Shown here piece after piece: positions 16,328-24,794 of a DNA stretch of 24,794 nt. The notes under the pieces were generated by a model, which worked only from the letters and a program-made list of their open reading frames with translations, did no database searches and was not told the DNA's origin. The DNA comes from an uncultured Bacteroides sp. (lineage in GTDB: Bacteria > Bacteroidota > Bacteroidia > Bacteroidales > Bacteroidaceae), in NCBI GenBank assembly GCA_900555635.1, contig USLU01000075.1, positions 1 to 24,794 of the forward strand, given 5' to 3'. The position numbers and the translations under genes were made by a program. Position 1 is the first letter of the stretch. Each line of letters begins with the position of its first letter.

Positions 16328-17551
16328 TTATTCAAGACATTTATTCGTATCATCATAAGTCCAGTCAATCGTGATTCCATTCTTATAACTGATATCACGC
16401 TTTGACGGAGATAAATCATAGAAAGTAGTTCCTTCTCCTTCATTCATTCTCCAATAAGACACAAGCCCATTGGTAGAAGGGTCTACCCCACATACATTTG
16501 CTTTAATTTCACGAGCAGACAAAGGACGAGTCCAAAGGCGCATCTCACTCAAACGACCATAAAACAATTGTGAAGATTGATAACCTTTTGAAGGCATACC
16601 GATCTGTACTCCATAAAGCGCATATTCATACGGAGCAACTGTCATTGAGTTATCTTTCTCTCCATTAATATACAATGTCAACGTACTGCCGTCATTTACC
16701 AAGGCAACAGCATACCAGGTATTTAAAGCAAAGCGAGTATTCGATGACATTTTACCCTGTTTAGTTGTTACATGCAACTGGTTCGGTTCATCCGTTCCTT
16801 CACCAAAACGAAGCAGGTTCTGGTCACATTTAAAGCCTCCATCATCAATCGCTCCCCCTTCTACAGATGCTTCACTACCTCCAAATGAGCAAACACGGGT
16901 AGTACCGGAAGCTCCGGAAGAACGGAATTTAGTGGCGTAAATCTTCACTTCCCATGTATAAGTAGGCAAAGAAGGAATAGGATCCGGAAGCAAAAATTGA
17001 TAAGCCATAGAAGCCTGTCCTACATACGGAGCATGGAAACGCAATGTTCGAGATACTTTCAGGAAAATAGTACGCCCTGCTTCTATAATATCCAAATCTC
17101 CCGTCGCACTTTTTATGGTAACCGGTATCAAATAAACACGTCCCGGAACAAATTCCGAATCATCGGCAATTGAAAGAGAGGCAGCAGAAGAAATTGCCTG
17201 TCCTGCTGAAATCGTAACCTCCGGATTTTCAAATGTATATGATTTATCCGGAATGGGATAATAATTGGTTCCCATTTCCTCATTATAAGTATCAACCAGA
17301 CTTGCATCAACAGCCAGATTCACCTGAATATCCGATTCAACGCGAGAAGTTGAAGTCACAGAAACAGCATACGCAGATGGAAATCCATCAATGGCAAACT
17401 TTACCAATCTATCCGAAGATGTTCCGGTCATTAACAACCCGTCACCTTTTTGAGCGGCTTCCTGGCATCCCTGCAGCATAAAAGAAGCTATTCCTATCAA
17501 AGCAGCTCCCCATATCTTTTTTATATTATTCAATGTTTTCATACCTTGCAT
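16328..17551 (-). CDS. DUF1735 and LamG domain surface lipoprotein, first copy (PUL 2)
   Basis: The 407-residue protein has a lipoprotein signal with Cys29 (FMLQGCQEA). The DUF1735 module lies at about 45-170 (VDTYNEEMGTNYYPIPDKSY, GRVYLIPVTI). The LamG-like domain lies at about 185-395 (WYAVALVNDGSTLTLYINGE, LSEMRLWTRPLSAREIKANV, LVSYWRMNEGEG). It resembles the PUL 1 lectin protein more closely at its C-terminal end (CGVDPSTNGLVSYWRMNE against CWVDPLTDGLVAYWRFNE) than it resembles its immediate neighbour. It follows the GH18 gene by 13 bases, the same place as in PUL 1, so it is the likely positional ortholog within the duplication. An alternative start at the fourth codon (Met, 17542) is equally plausible. 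Confidence 0.87.
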   Translation of the reverse strand: MQGMKTLNNIKKIWGAALIGIASFMLQGCQEAAQKGDGLLMTGTSSDRLVKFAIDGFPSAYAVSVTSTSRVESDIQVNLAVDASLVDTYNEEMGTNYYPIPDKSYTFENPEVTISAGQAISSAASLSIADDSEFVPGRVYLIPVTIKSATGDLDIIEAGRTIFLKVSRTLRFHAPYVGQASMAYQFLLPDPIPSLPTYTWEVKIYATKFRSSGASGTTRVCSFGGSEASVEGGAIDDGGFKCDQNLLRFGEGTDEPNQLHVTTKQGKMSSNTRFALNTWYAVALVNDGSTLTLYINGEKDNSMTVAPYEYALYGVQIGMPSKGYQSSQLFYGRLSEMRLWTRPLSAREIKANVCGVDPSTNGLVSYWRMNEGEGTTFYDLSPSKRDISYKNGITIDWTYDDTNKCLE

Positions 17552-17564
17552 ACAAATTTAAAAT

Positions 17565-18659
17565 TCATCCATTTTCTTCTTCCGTTTCTTGTTTAGTAGA
17601 CTGTTGTACAGGCTTTCCGGCAGGATTTTGTTCCTGAATACCACGTCGAAGGCTATAATAAGGAATAGCGGCTTTCTCTTTATCACCTATAGCCTGATTA
17701 GCAGGACGAGTGGTATTGTATTCATATTCAAAATAATATCCGCCGAATCCGCCTTTTCGTCCTTGTGTAGGATTCCAGCGTGCCATACCTATTACAGAAT
17801 AGATTGGATTGCCCCATGAATCTACTTTATTTCCATCGGCTTCCGTAAATTCGACTCCACCATTCTGCCAGTACCATCCCATTTGTTCCGTAGCAACGAA
17901 TTTTTCAGGAGGACACCAGCTGCTAAGCTGGTCAAATTTAGATTGCAAACTTTGAGCACTACCGGTGGTGTAACATTGTCGTACAAAATAATCGACATAA
18001 GGTTCTGTTTCCTTAGGAGGCAGCTGATTATAGAAGTCAACAATTAATAATTTGCCTGTACCCGATTGAGGACCGAAATAATTTCCCAATACCTTTATAA
18101 ACTTTGTAAAGTTATCATTTTGCAACCAGTCGCCTTCCGGTTCGTAGTCCAAGTCCAAACCATCCAGATCGTTACGCAACACACATCTCACAAGATGTAA
18201 AGCATAAGCCTCGATACCTGCGTCGGTTTTAGGAAACTCCGTACTTCCAATACGGCAAATCGTACACATCACAACGCGAGTCCCCTTTACTGTACGGATA
18301 TAATTCATTTCCTCATAAGCAGTCGGCAAATAACGCTCGTTATAATAACTAGTTTCTACATAAGCCGGATTGTTGGAAGGAATACCTGACCACAGACTGA
18401 CGATGTCCAGACTATCCGGCAAACCTGTGAAATGAAGTCCCTGCGAAGGAGATGCTTCTGAAGTATAACCGGCATACCAGCCGAAACAAATAGCATGATC
18501 TGTTTTCTTATATTCACGTAAGTTCTGATAATATTCTTCATTATAAGTATTAGCCGCCTGTATAACTTCCGGTTCAATATCCGTATCACAACCACTCACA
18601 ACAAATGTCAAGAGATAGGTGAACAAAAAATATACATAATTTCTTTTCATATTCTGCAT
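17565..18659 (-). CDS. GH18 lipoprotein, endo-beta-N-acetylglucosaminidase-like (PUL 2)
   Basis: The 364-residue protein has a lipobox at Cys24 (FVVSGCDTD) and a GH18 barrel. The catalytic motif is complete: DLDGLDLDYEPEG, with Asp166, Asp169, Asp171 and the proton donor Glu173. The pattern HAICFGWYAGYT near the start and VRQCYTTGS on a later strand match the PUL 1 paralog (HEVFFGWFGGWT, VVQSYNSRG). It ends in a low-complexity polar tail (KPVQQSTKQETEEENG) absent from the paralog. The gene lies 15 bases after susD. By family and context it should release glycans from host glycoproteins at the cell surface; high-mannose versus complex N-glycan specificity cannot be told from sequence. Confidence 0.88.
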   Translation of the reverse strand: MQNMKRNYVYFLFTYLLTFVVSGCDTDIEPEVIQAANTYNEEYYQNLREYKKTDHAICFGWYAGYTSEASPSQGLHFTGLPDSLDIVSLWSGIPSNNPAYVETSYYNERYLPTAYEEMNYIRTVKGTRVVMCTICRIGSTEFPKTDAGIEAYALHLVRCVLRNDLDGLDLDYEPEGDWLQNDNFTKFIKVLGNYFGPQSGTGKLLIVDFYNQLPPKETEPYVDYFVRQCYTTGSAQSLQSKFDQLSSWCPPEKFVATEQMGWYWQNGGVEFTEADGNKVDSWGNPIYSVIGMARWNPTQGRKGGFGGYYFEYEYNTTRPANQAIGDKEKAAIPYYSLRRGIQEQNPAGKPVQQSTKQETEEENG

Positions 18660-18674
18660 TATTTAAGTAACCAA

Positions 18675-20288
18675 TTATTTATTAGGCACATCCCACCACA
18701 ATCTGACACCCGGGTTATCTACGCCACCTAAAAGTGTGATGCCTTTATCCAACTCTGTTCTATTCGTATTATATTCCGATTCCGGATAAGGTAATCTGCG
18801 GATTTGTATATTTGTGTCTACAGAACCTCCGGAACTTTCGTTCACAACAACCGGAAATACTTTCGGGTAACCGGTACGGCGGAACTCTGTCCATGCCTCT
18901 TGTCCCACCGGATAAAGAGCAATGTACTTTTGAGTAATGATTTGTTCCAGATTTGTTTTAAAATCTCCCGATTCATCCCAAGCGATAGAAACAGTACCCA
19001 AAGCATCCATGGAATGAGATGATGTCACCGGATCCTCATAATTGGCAGGCACATATCCACCCGCCGCAGTTCTTGTCAGATACGCGTCAGCTCCTGATGC
19101 ACCATGTTCATCAAAAGACATTCTTATTCCATCTTCATAATACTTTTTAGCATCGGCATTCGTTCCCCAACGCAAAGCATATTCCGCCAACAAGAAATAT
19201 GATTCGGATGAACGCATCCACACTACATTGGAAGTAGCAGTTGCCTGTGGTTCGGCAAAGATTCCTGTTATATATTTATCCTTACTTACGTCCTTTGACA
19301 TTCCGGCTCTTATACCCCGATATTTTCCACCCGTACCTGCCTCGAAGTAAGCAGAAAGTCGTGGATCCTGATAACCATTCATGTATGAATCCAGCGTCGC
19401 TCCCATACAAATATCATCCCATCCTTTCAGAATATACAGAGGACTTTCATAAGTCGCTATTGGAGTAATATGCTGAAGTTCTGCTAAATCAGACTTCACA
19501 TTCATCAATCCATAACTATTACCAATAGCCAGTTGGGCTTCACTTTTTGCCTTTGTTTCATCCACATAGGCAAGATGCAATGCAAGACGCAAACGAAGTG
19601 AATTGGCAAACTTTATCCAAGATGTAACATCACCGTTGAACACGCAATCCCATGATGACAAAACTTTACTTCCGGATGCAGCATAACTATCCAAGTTATT
19701 GATAGCTCCATCCAATTCTTCAAAGAATCTGTAATAAACATCCTTTTGCGAATCATAAGGCACTTCTTTTGAAACTCCAAAATTCAAATAAGGAATAGGC
19801 CCATAGGTATCTGTCACACGATGCATTGCCGCTACTTTCAAAATCTGCGCCATAGAAAACCGGGGATCTTCGTCATTGTTAATCGCTTTTCTTATTTCAC
19901 GCCAGGCATTCATAGTCGTCAGGTAATTGGTAGTGAACATATCACCATACCAACTTCTTTTATCCCAATTGTAACGACCGGCAGAATTGATACTAGGAGC
20001 AGGAAAACCAAAATAGCCGACATAGCCATCTCCACCCATCACTTCCACAGTCTGATATCTGTCCGAACCGATATTAAGTCCCGGTTGTGCTACTACCAGT
20101 ACGTTCTGCTCCATCTGTAAAAGAAGAGAACCAGTTCTCACATTATCCCAATCCGTCATCTCGTCGGTTGCTTCATTAGGATTGGTATTGTACTCCAGAA
20201 AATTCTTCGTACAACCTACATTTATCATGATTACTCCAAGGAGTAAGTAGTAGTTCCTTACTTTAAAAAACTTACGTATGTTCATCAT
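18675..20288 (-). CDS. SusD/RagB-family glycan-binding lipoprotein (PUL 2)
   Basis: The 537-residue protein has a lipoprotein signal with Cys26 (MINVGCTKNF). SusD-like blocks run through it: WDNVRTGSLLLQMEQNV, the helical core WIKFANSLRLRLALHLAYVDE, WMRSSESYFLLAEYALRWG, and the C-terminal QKYIALYPVGQEAWTEFRRTGYP and RLWWDVPNK. These align block for block with the PUL 1 SusD. It is encoded 23 bases after susC and is expected to cap that transporter as its lid. The family is certain; the ligand is inferred. Confidence 0.93.
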   Translation of the reverse strand: MMNIRKFFKVRNYYLLLGVIMINVGCTKNFLEYNTNPNEATDEMTDWDNVRTGSLLLQMEQNVLVVAQPGLNIGSDRYQTVEVMGGDGYVGYFGFPAPSINSAGRYNWDKRSWYGDMFTTNYLTTMNAWREIRKAINNDEDPRFSMAQILKVAAMHRVTDTYGPIPYLNFGVSKEVPYDSQKDVYYRFFEELDGAINNLDSYAASGSKVLSSWDCVFNGDVTSWIKFANSLRLRLALHLAYVDETKAKSEAQLAIGNSYGLMNVKSDLAELQHITPIATYESPLYILKGWDDICMGATLDSYMNGYQDPRLSAYFEAGTGGKYRGIRAGMSKDVSKDKYITGIFAEPQATATSNVVWMRSSESYFLLAEYALRWGTNADAKKYYEDGIRMSFDEHGASGADAYLTRTAAGGYVPANYEDPVTSSHSMDALGTVSIAWDESGDFKTNLEQIITQKYIALYPVGQEAWTEFRRTGYPKVFPVVVNESSGGSVDTNIQIRRLPYPESEYNTNRTELDKGITLLGGVDNPGVRLWWDVPNK

Positions 20289-20311
20289 TATTTTTTTTAA
20301 AGGTTATCCAA

Positions 20312-23300
20312 TTAGAAAGAAATCTTTGCAGAAAATCCCATCGATCTCAAACTCGGTTGCATGAAATAGTCCATACCCTGGTTATAAGTACCTGTACTTG
20401 CAGTAGATTCCGGGTCAAATGGAGCCTTACAATATAGCATCCATAAATTACGTCCTACAAAGGACACATTCAATCCAGAAATCCATTTACACCATTTATT
20501 GATCGGAATATCATATCCCAATGTCAATTCTCCCAAACGAACATTAGTCATACTATATACATACATAGAACCTACATAACCTGTACCATTAGCTCCGATA
20601 GTCTGATACCATGTCTGGGCATCAATCATCTGGCCGTTTACTTTCACGCCACCATTATCCCGTGCTTCTGCCGATGTCTTAGACACTCCATAATAGTCCA
20701 TTACAGCTTGAGTGGCAGAAACTCCGATACCGCCTACACGGGCATTCAACATAAATCCGAGGCTGATTCCTTTCCAATTAAATTCATTTCTCCAGCTAAG
20801 AGTATATTTCGGATTGGTATTACCGGCATAGACATAATTATTCTTATCTGTTTCCAATGCACCTGTCATTGAATTCATCCAGATATGTCCATGCTCATCA
20901 GTTCTCATTGTATTAACATAAACATCTCCCATAGAGCCCCCTACTGTTAGCCGTTGTTTGGCACCGCCTAACGAATAGACATCCATTTCGTCGAGATGTA
21001 CTGTCACTCCCAACTCTTCATTTGTATATTCAGGGAGTAATTGGTCAATGCGGTTTCTGTTGAGCGACCATAGTAAAGTGGTTTTCCAATCTACAGGCCC
21101 TATATTCTGTTTAAAGCCAAGAGCTAACTCAATACCTTTATTCGTTACTTTACCTGCATTTACATATAGTTTAGAATATCCGGTTGTTGTAGAAATTTCC
21201 GGACTGAAGAGCTGATTCTCTGTATATGTCTTATAAGCTGTCACGTCCAGTGTCAGTTTATTATCAAACAGACCTAAATTAAATCCTCCTTCCCATGAAT
21301 GAGTTCTCTCCGGTTTAAGGTCTTTTATCGGGAAATAAGAAGTGGTATTCAATCCTCCCAACACTGCGTAAGTAGTGATAGCCCTGAATCTTTCCGGTGC
21401 ATTACCCACCTCACTATATGAAAGGCGAACCTTTGCATAAGAAAGAATGTTAGATTTCATTGTAAACATATTAGTCAGAATTGCTGAAGCACCGATAGAA
21501 GGATATAATATGGAAGAATGGTTTGTTCCTGCCAAAGCAGATATCCAGTCATTACGTAACGAACCGTCTACATAAACCATGCCCTTATATCCTAATGAGA
21601 ATGTTCCGAATAAAGAATTGGTACGGTCGTGATAGTTCGTATTTTTATAGGTTAATTTACCGGAAACGTTCGCATTGTTAGAAGTAAACAGATTAGGAAT
21701 GGTCAGTAATCCTCCTCCAAAATTAAGCTCCTTATAATCCAAATCCAATAAACTGGCACCTAAAGATGCTGTCAAATTCCATGTGTCGTGATAAAAATAT
21801 TTATTGATATTCAACATGGCATCCGCATATATCTGACTGGTATTCTTGTTCGATTGCACGTATGCTCCTTTATCCGAGTTTTCAGCAATCACATTCAAAG
21901 TGGAAGCATACATTTTCTTTTCCGAGTTGATAGTTTCCTTATCCAGTTTCACGCGTCCGGAAACATTCAACCAATCTGTTATCGTATATTTTAGTGAACC
22001 GCTTGCCAGAAAACGGTCTTTCTTGTTGGTATACATATTCCGGTTCGTAATCCAGTAAGGATTCTGCATGGATAATCCATTTTCTTTCAATGGCCAAAAC
22101 TGTGTTTTTATGTTACGGTCTACATCATATCGTTCATAATACTGATATTTCGAGAAATCATCACCGCGAGGAAATAAATAAACGGGAACCAATGGATTGG
22201 CATACTCTCCTTGCGACAACATATTCTGTTCCTTTACATTAGAATACATAAAACTTAAATCCATCGTCAGTTTATCATTCAGCATAGAGGTCGTGTTACG
22301 AACAGAGAAATTATATCTGTCCAAGTCATTATTCTGAATGATACCCCGGGCATTCACAGCACCTACGGATACATAGGTTTGATTTTTTTGTGTCCCTGTA
22401 GTCAGACTTACAGTGTTTGCTACATTGTAACCTGTCTGGAAAAAATCTTTAACTTCATAATCAGTAGGAGATGACAATTTAGATGCCCAACTATACCACT
22501 CTCCAGTTTCCGAACCATACGTATTCTGGAATTCCGGCAATCGGAATGGTGAATAGAAGGTTGAATTATTACTGTAAGTCAATCTGGTTTTATCTACAAC
22601 CCCTTTCTTCGTTGTGATAAGTACCACACCATTGGCAGCAGCCGAACCGTATAGTGCAGCGGCGGCCGATCCGCTAAGTACTGAAATTGATTCTATATCA
22701 TCAGCGTTGAAGTTAGCCAATCCGTCACCGGATTGTCCGGCACCCGTATACTGATCGTCAGGTTGTTCACCTGATATATTAGCCAAAGGAACTCCATCTA
22801 CTACATATAGAGCGTTGTTATTACCGGATATAGACTTCGTACCACGCATTACCACACGGGCACCACCTCCAATACCGGATGAACTTGCATTGATATTCAC
22901 ACCCGCTACCTTACCGGCAAGACTGCTCATCACATTCATATCTTTCGCCTTTGCCACTTCGTCTCCGCCAATCTGCTGCACATTGTATGTCAAAGACTTA
23001 GTTTCTCGTTTAATGCCCAAAGCCGTTACAACAACCTCATTCAAGACTTTGGTATCTTCCGTCATCACAATGGAAAGCGATTTATTATCTGCAACCTTCA
23101 CCTCTTGAGAAGCATATCCAATATAAGAGATCTCCAATACCGCTCCCTTTTTAGCTTGAATCTGAAAGTTTCCGTCGAAGTCTGTAATAGCACCGGTAGT
23201 TGTTCCTTTTACTTTCACATTCACTCCGATCAAAGGTTCTCCTTTTGTATCTTTCACTGTACCTTTTACCTGGATAGTCGGATCTTGCTCTGTTACATTC

Positions 23301-23674
23301 AATTTATTGGTAGACAAGATAATCTGCTTATCAACCACTGTATAAGTAATGTTGGTTCCTTTAAACACCTCATCAAGAATATCCAGTATCTTACCTGAAT
23401 TGTTTCTCACAGAAACAATACGGTTCTTCTGAATTGTTTTATCATTATAAAGGAAAACATAGTCGGACGTCTCCTCTATTTTATTCAGTACCTGTTCTAC
23501 AGATACATTGTTCATTGAAATGGCAACCCGCGTTCGCTGGGCATAGCCATCTTCGGCAGAAAGTTGTAATACTACTGCGAAAAGTAGTGCTAGACTAATC
23601 CTCATAACTAAAGGAAGTTTTAGATTTAAAGCATATTTAGGACATAATGCTGTAAATGAATGATTTTTTTTCAT
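20312..23674 (-). CDS. SusC/RagA TonB-dependent transporter with STN signalling domain (PUL 2)
   Basis: The 1120-residue importer has a long N-terminus before the hydrophobic signal (MRISLALLFAVVLQLSAEDG from Met24); either Met may be used. An STN domain (about 47-121), a carboxypeptidase-regulatory-like domain (about 134-206), TonB-box-like LNEVVVTALGIKRE (211-224), a plug (GKVAGVNINAS, RGTKSISGNNNALYVVDGVP) and a barrel ending in Phe follow in order. It is homologous along its full length to the PUL 1 SusC, with shared blocks such as PEFQNTYG, NPLVPVYLFP and TGTYNQGMDYFMQPSLRSMGF. STN plus the upstream FecR gene indicates sigma/anti-sigma control. The 186-base leader faces a candidate antisense RNA whose -7 box overlaps this start codon. 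Confidence 0.95.
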   Translation of the reverse strand: MKKNHSFTALCPKYALNLKLPLVMRISLALLFAVVLQLSAEDGYAQRTRVAISMNNVSVEQVLNKIEETSDYVFLYNDKTIQKNRIVSVRNNSGKILDILDEVFKGTNITYTVVDKQIILSTNKLNVTEQDPTIQVKGTVKDTKGEPLIGVNVKVKGTTTGAITDFDGNFQIQAKKGAVLEISYIGYASQEVKVADNKSLSIVMTEDTKVLNEVVVTALGIKRETKSLTYNVQQIGGDEVAKAKDMNVMSSLAGKVAGVNINASSSGIGGGARVVMRGTKSISGNNNALYVVDGVPLANISGEQPDDQYTGAGQSGDGLANFNADDIESISVLSGSAAAALYGSAAANGVVLITTKKGVVDKTRLTYSNNSTFYSPFRLPEFQNTYGSETGEWYSWASKLSSPTDYEVKDFFQTGYNVANTVSLTTGTQKNQTYVSVGAVNARGIIQNNDLDRYNFSVRNTTSMLNDKLTMDLSFMYSNVKEQNMLSQGEYANPLVPVYLFPRGDDFSKYQYYERYDVDRNIKTQFWPLKENGLSMQNPYWITNRNMYTNKKDRFLASGSLKYTITDWLNVSGRVKLDKETINSEKKMYASTLNVIAENSDKGAYVQSNKNTSQIYADAMLNINKYFYHDTWNLTASLGASLLDLDYKELNFGGGLLTIPNLFTSNNANVSGKLTYKNTNYHDRTNSLFGTFSLGYKGMVYVDGSLRNDWISALAGTNHSSILYPSIGASAILTNMFTMKSNILSYAKVRLSYSEVGNAPERFRAITTYAVLGGLNTTSYFPIKDLKPERTHSWEGGFNLGLFDNKLTLDVTAYKTYTENQLFSPEISTTTGYSKLYVNAGKVTNKGIELALGFKQNIGPVDWKTTLLWSLNRNRIDQLLPEYTNEELGVTVHLDEMDVYSLGGAKQRLTVGGSMGDVYVNTMRTDEHGHIWMNSMTGALETDKNNYVYAGNTNPKYTLSWRNEFNWKGISLGFMLNARVGGIGVSATQAVMDYYGVSKTSAEARDNGGVKVNGQMIDAQTWYQTIGANGTGYVGSMYVYSMTNVRLGELTLGYDIPINKWCKWISGLNVSFVGRNLWMLYCKAPFDPESTASTGTYNQGMDYFMQPSLRSMGFSAKISF

Positions 23675-23681
23675 ACATTTG
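23674..23681 (+). promoter_or_regulatory. -7 box for candidate antisense RNA opposite susC (PUL 2)
   Basis: TACATTTG is a full match to TAnnTTTG on the plus strand, starting at the base paired with the A of the susC ATG. The -33 position holds only weak matches (TGTA at 23651-23654). Confidence 0.5.
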
Positions 23682-23686
23682 TGGCT

Positions 23687-23809
23687 AACTAAAGTTTATT
23701 ACTAAATGAACTATGGTTTGATTCCGGCTAGTGTTTGCGAGACCTTGTACCGTGAATCTGGAAAATTCGGAGGAAGACAGCTGTTGGTAGCAGCTTTCTT
23801 CCTTTTTTT
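23687..23809 (+). ncRNA. Candidate cis-antisense small RNA over the susC leader (PUL 2)
   Basis: Between the minus-strand fecR and susC genes, the plus strand has a perfect -7 box at 23674-23681 and, about 120 bases on, a very strong intrinsic terminator (23772-23809). The predicted RNA of about 123 bases is complementary to the susC leader starting just upstream of the start codon. Position, size and orientation repeat in PUL 1 and agree with the antisense RNAs known in Bacteroides anti-sigma/susC gaps (DonS type), which repress susC. The sequences of the two candidates differ, so each should act only on its own PUL. Expression is inferred; the 5' end is approximate. Confidence 0.62.
23772..23809 (+). 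terminator. Intrinsic terminator, plus strand, in the fecR-susC gap (PUL 2)
   Basis: GGAAGACAGCTG (23772-23783) pairs with CAGCTTTCTTCC (23791-23802), 11 of 12 positions, with a 7-base loop. Seven T follow (23803-23809), then C and TTTT. On the minus strand no T run follows, so the terminator works in the plus direction, against every annotated gene nearby. Confidence 0.82.
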
Positions 23810-23860
23810 CTTTTATTCTCTTGTGTTATTCCATGGGCTTTTATTTTAAGGGTTACTACT

Positions 23861-24781
23861 CTAATATAAATCTACTCTAATTTTAGTCTTTGATAATGTA
23901 TCATCTGCCTGTTGTTGCGGTTCTTCAATTTTCCATTTTAAATCGGCAGACCTGGCCAGATAATCCAATATCTGCGACAGAGTTTCAGTCCGGAAAGTAG
24001 CCCGGTACTTATATTCTTTTCCAGACCTATTGTTAAACTGAATTTCTACATTAAAATGTCGTTCCAGACGCTTCAGGATTTCTTCCAATGAAGCATTTCT
24101 GAAAATTAGTTTTCCATCTTTCCAAGCTATCTTTCCATAGACATCCACTTTATTTTTTTTCGACTTTTGACTCTGTTTGTCGTAAAGCAACTGTTCTCCA
24201 GGAGCCAATACAATTGTTTCCTGATCGGGGGTTATCACATTTACCTTACCCTTTTCCAATACTGTTTCTATATAATTATCATCCTCATAAGCAGCTACAT
24301 TAAATTGGGTACCATAAACATATACGCTCAAACCATTCGGAGTGTTTACATAAAAAGGACGCTCTTTATCTGCCTGCACTTCGAAATATGCTTCACCTTT
24401 CAACTCTACTAACCGGTTGTCTTTCTTGAAAGTGGTAGGATAACGCAATGTACTACCTGCATTCAACCATACTACAGAATGATCCGGAAGTTCATAACGT
24501 ATGACAGAACCGGTAGCGGTTACCACCTCTGCATATTTCTCGTCAGTTTCTGTTCCACTAAAATATAAATATCCCAAAATCAGAGAAGAGAGAAATAAAG
24601 GTATAGTCAGAAATGCTGCATAACGCATCAATTGATTATACATGTTCTTTCTTCTATTAGTTTTTATTTTGGCTTGTGCTTGATAATAGGCACCCAATAC
24701 ATTAATGGATTCCATTTCTTTAATATCATCTCCCAATGCTTGTGCTTTACGGAGCAATGATTCCGGACTCATATTTTCCAT
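23861..24781 (-). CDS. FecR-family anti-sigma factor (PUL 2), near the window edge
   Basis: From the ATG at 24779-24781 the protein has about 306 residues, the usual length for the family. An in-frame TTG at 24793 sits at the very edge, and a start beyond the window cannot be excluded. It has a cytoplasmic N-terminal part, one membrane helix (about 54-75, YAAFLTIPLFLSSLILGYLYF), a FecR domain (YELPDHSVVWLNAGSTLRYP, VELKGEAYFEVQADKERPF, VYGTQFNVAAY) and a C-terminal DUF4974/STN-like domain (FRNASLEEILKRLERHFNVEI). It precedes the PUL 2 susC by 186 bases and should receive its signal. The partner sigma gene is expected immediately upstream, outside the window. Confidence 0.92.
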   Translation of the reverse strand: MENMSPESLLRKAQALGDDIKEMESINVLGAYYQAQAKIKTNRRKNMYNQLMRYAAFLTIPLFLSSLILGYLYFSGTETDEKYAEVVTATGSVIRYELPDHSVVWLNAGSTLRYPTTFKKDNRLVELKGEAYFEVQADKERPFYVNTPNGLSVYVYGTQFNVAAYEDDNYIETVLEKGKVNVITPDQETIVLAPGEQLLYDKQSQKSKKNKVDVYGKIAWKDGKLIFRNASLEEILKRLERHFNVEIQFNNRSGKEYKYRATFRTETLSQILDYLARSADLKWKIEEPQQQADDTLSKTKIRVDLY

Positions 24782-24794
24782 ATTTTCTTTCAAA

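Noticed and set aside
22815..23398. Two overlapping 97-codon plus-strand open frames opposite the PUL 2 susC plug and STN region
   Set aside because: They mirror conserved SusC codons, have no family features, and start well downstream of the antisense RNA terminator region.
1..24794. Mobile elements, CRISPR arrays, tRNA/rRNA genes, toxin-antitoxin or phage-defence genes
   Set aside because: No transposase, integrase, regular spacer repeat, cloverleaf or defence-family sequence was recognised anywhere in the window.

Overview
The window looks like a Bacteroides chromosome, probably a gut species. The evidence is AT-rich DNA, tandem SusC/SusD pairs, ECF sigma/FecR anti-sigma modules, DUF1735-LamG lipoproteins, weak Shine-Dalgarno sites, and promoters of the Bacteroides type TTTG-N19/20-TAnnTTTG. 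No tRNA, rRNA, CRISPR array, insertion sequence or integrase was recognised. No gene-free stretch exceeds 300 bases.

Region 1 (1-2210) is a small non-PUL segment. An aquaporin gene (minus strand, cut by the window edge) has an internal in-frame deletion removing about 75-80 residues, including the first NPA motif. Next to it is a broken drug/metabolite-type transporter remnant. A peroxide-response pair follows: oxyR (minus) and dps (plus) are divergent, share a compact promoter region with a strong candidate OxyR operator, and dps ends at a clear hairpin terminator.

Region 2 (2293-11266, minus strand) is a polysaccharide utilization locus (PUL). In transcription order it holds an ECF sigma factor, a FecR-type anti-sigma factor, a SusC-type TonB-dependent transporter with an N-terminal STN signalling domain, a SusD-type lipoprotein, a GH18 lipoprotein of the endo-beta-N-acetylglucosaminidase type, and a DUF1735-LamG lipoprotein. 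Region 3 (11415-24794, minus strand) is a paralogous PUL: FecR anti-sigma (at the right edge; its sigma factor is presumably just outside), SusC, SusD, GH18, two DUF1735-LamG lipoproteins, a DUF1573 protein, and a periplasmic GH3 glycosidase.

The likely logic is as follows. Surface GH18 and lectin lipoproteins cut and hold a GlcNAc-containing glycan (probably glycoprotein N-glycans), and SusCD imports it. Occupied SusC signals through STN to FecR, releasing the sigma factor that turns on susC. Within the window the only exoglycosidase is the GH3, so later trimming must depend on enzymes encoded elsewhere.

The most interesting signal lies in the two FecR-susC gaps. In both, the opposite (plus) strand carries a housekeeping-like -7 box overlapping the susC start codon and a strong intrinsic terminator about 120 bases further on. 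This predicts a cis-antisense small RNA covering the susC leader in each PUL, like the DonS class described in B. fragilis.
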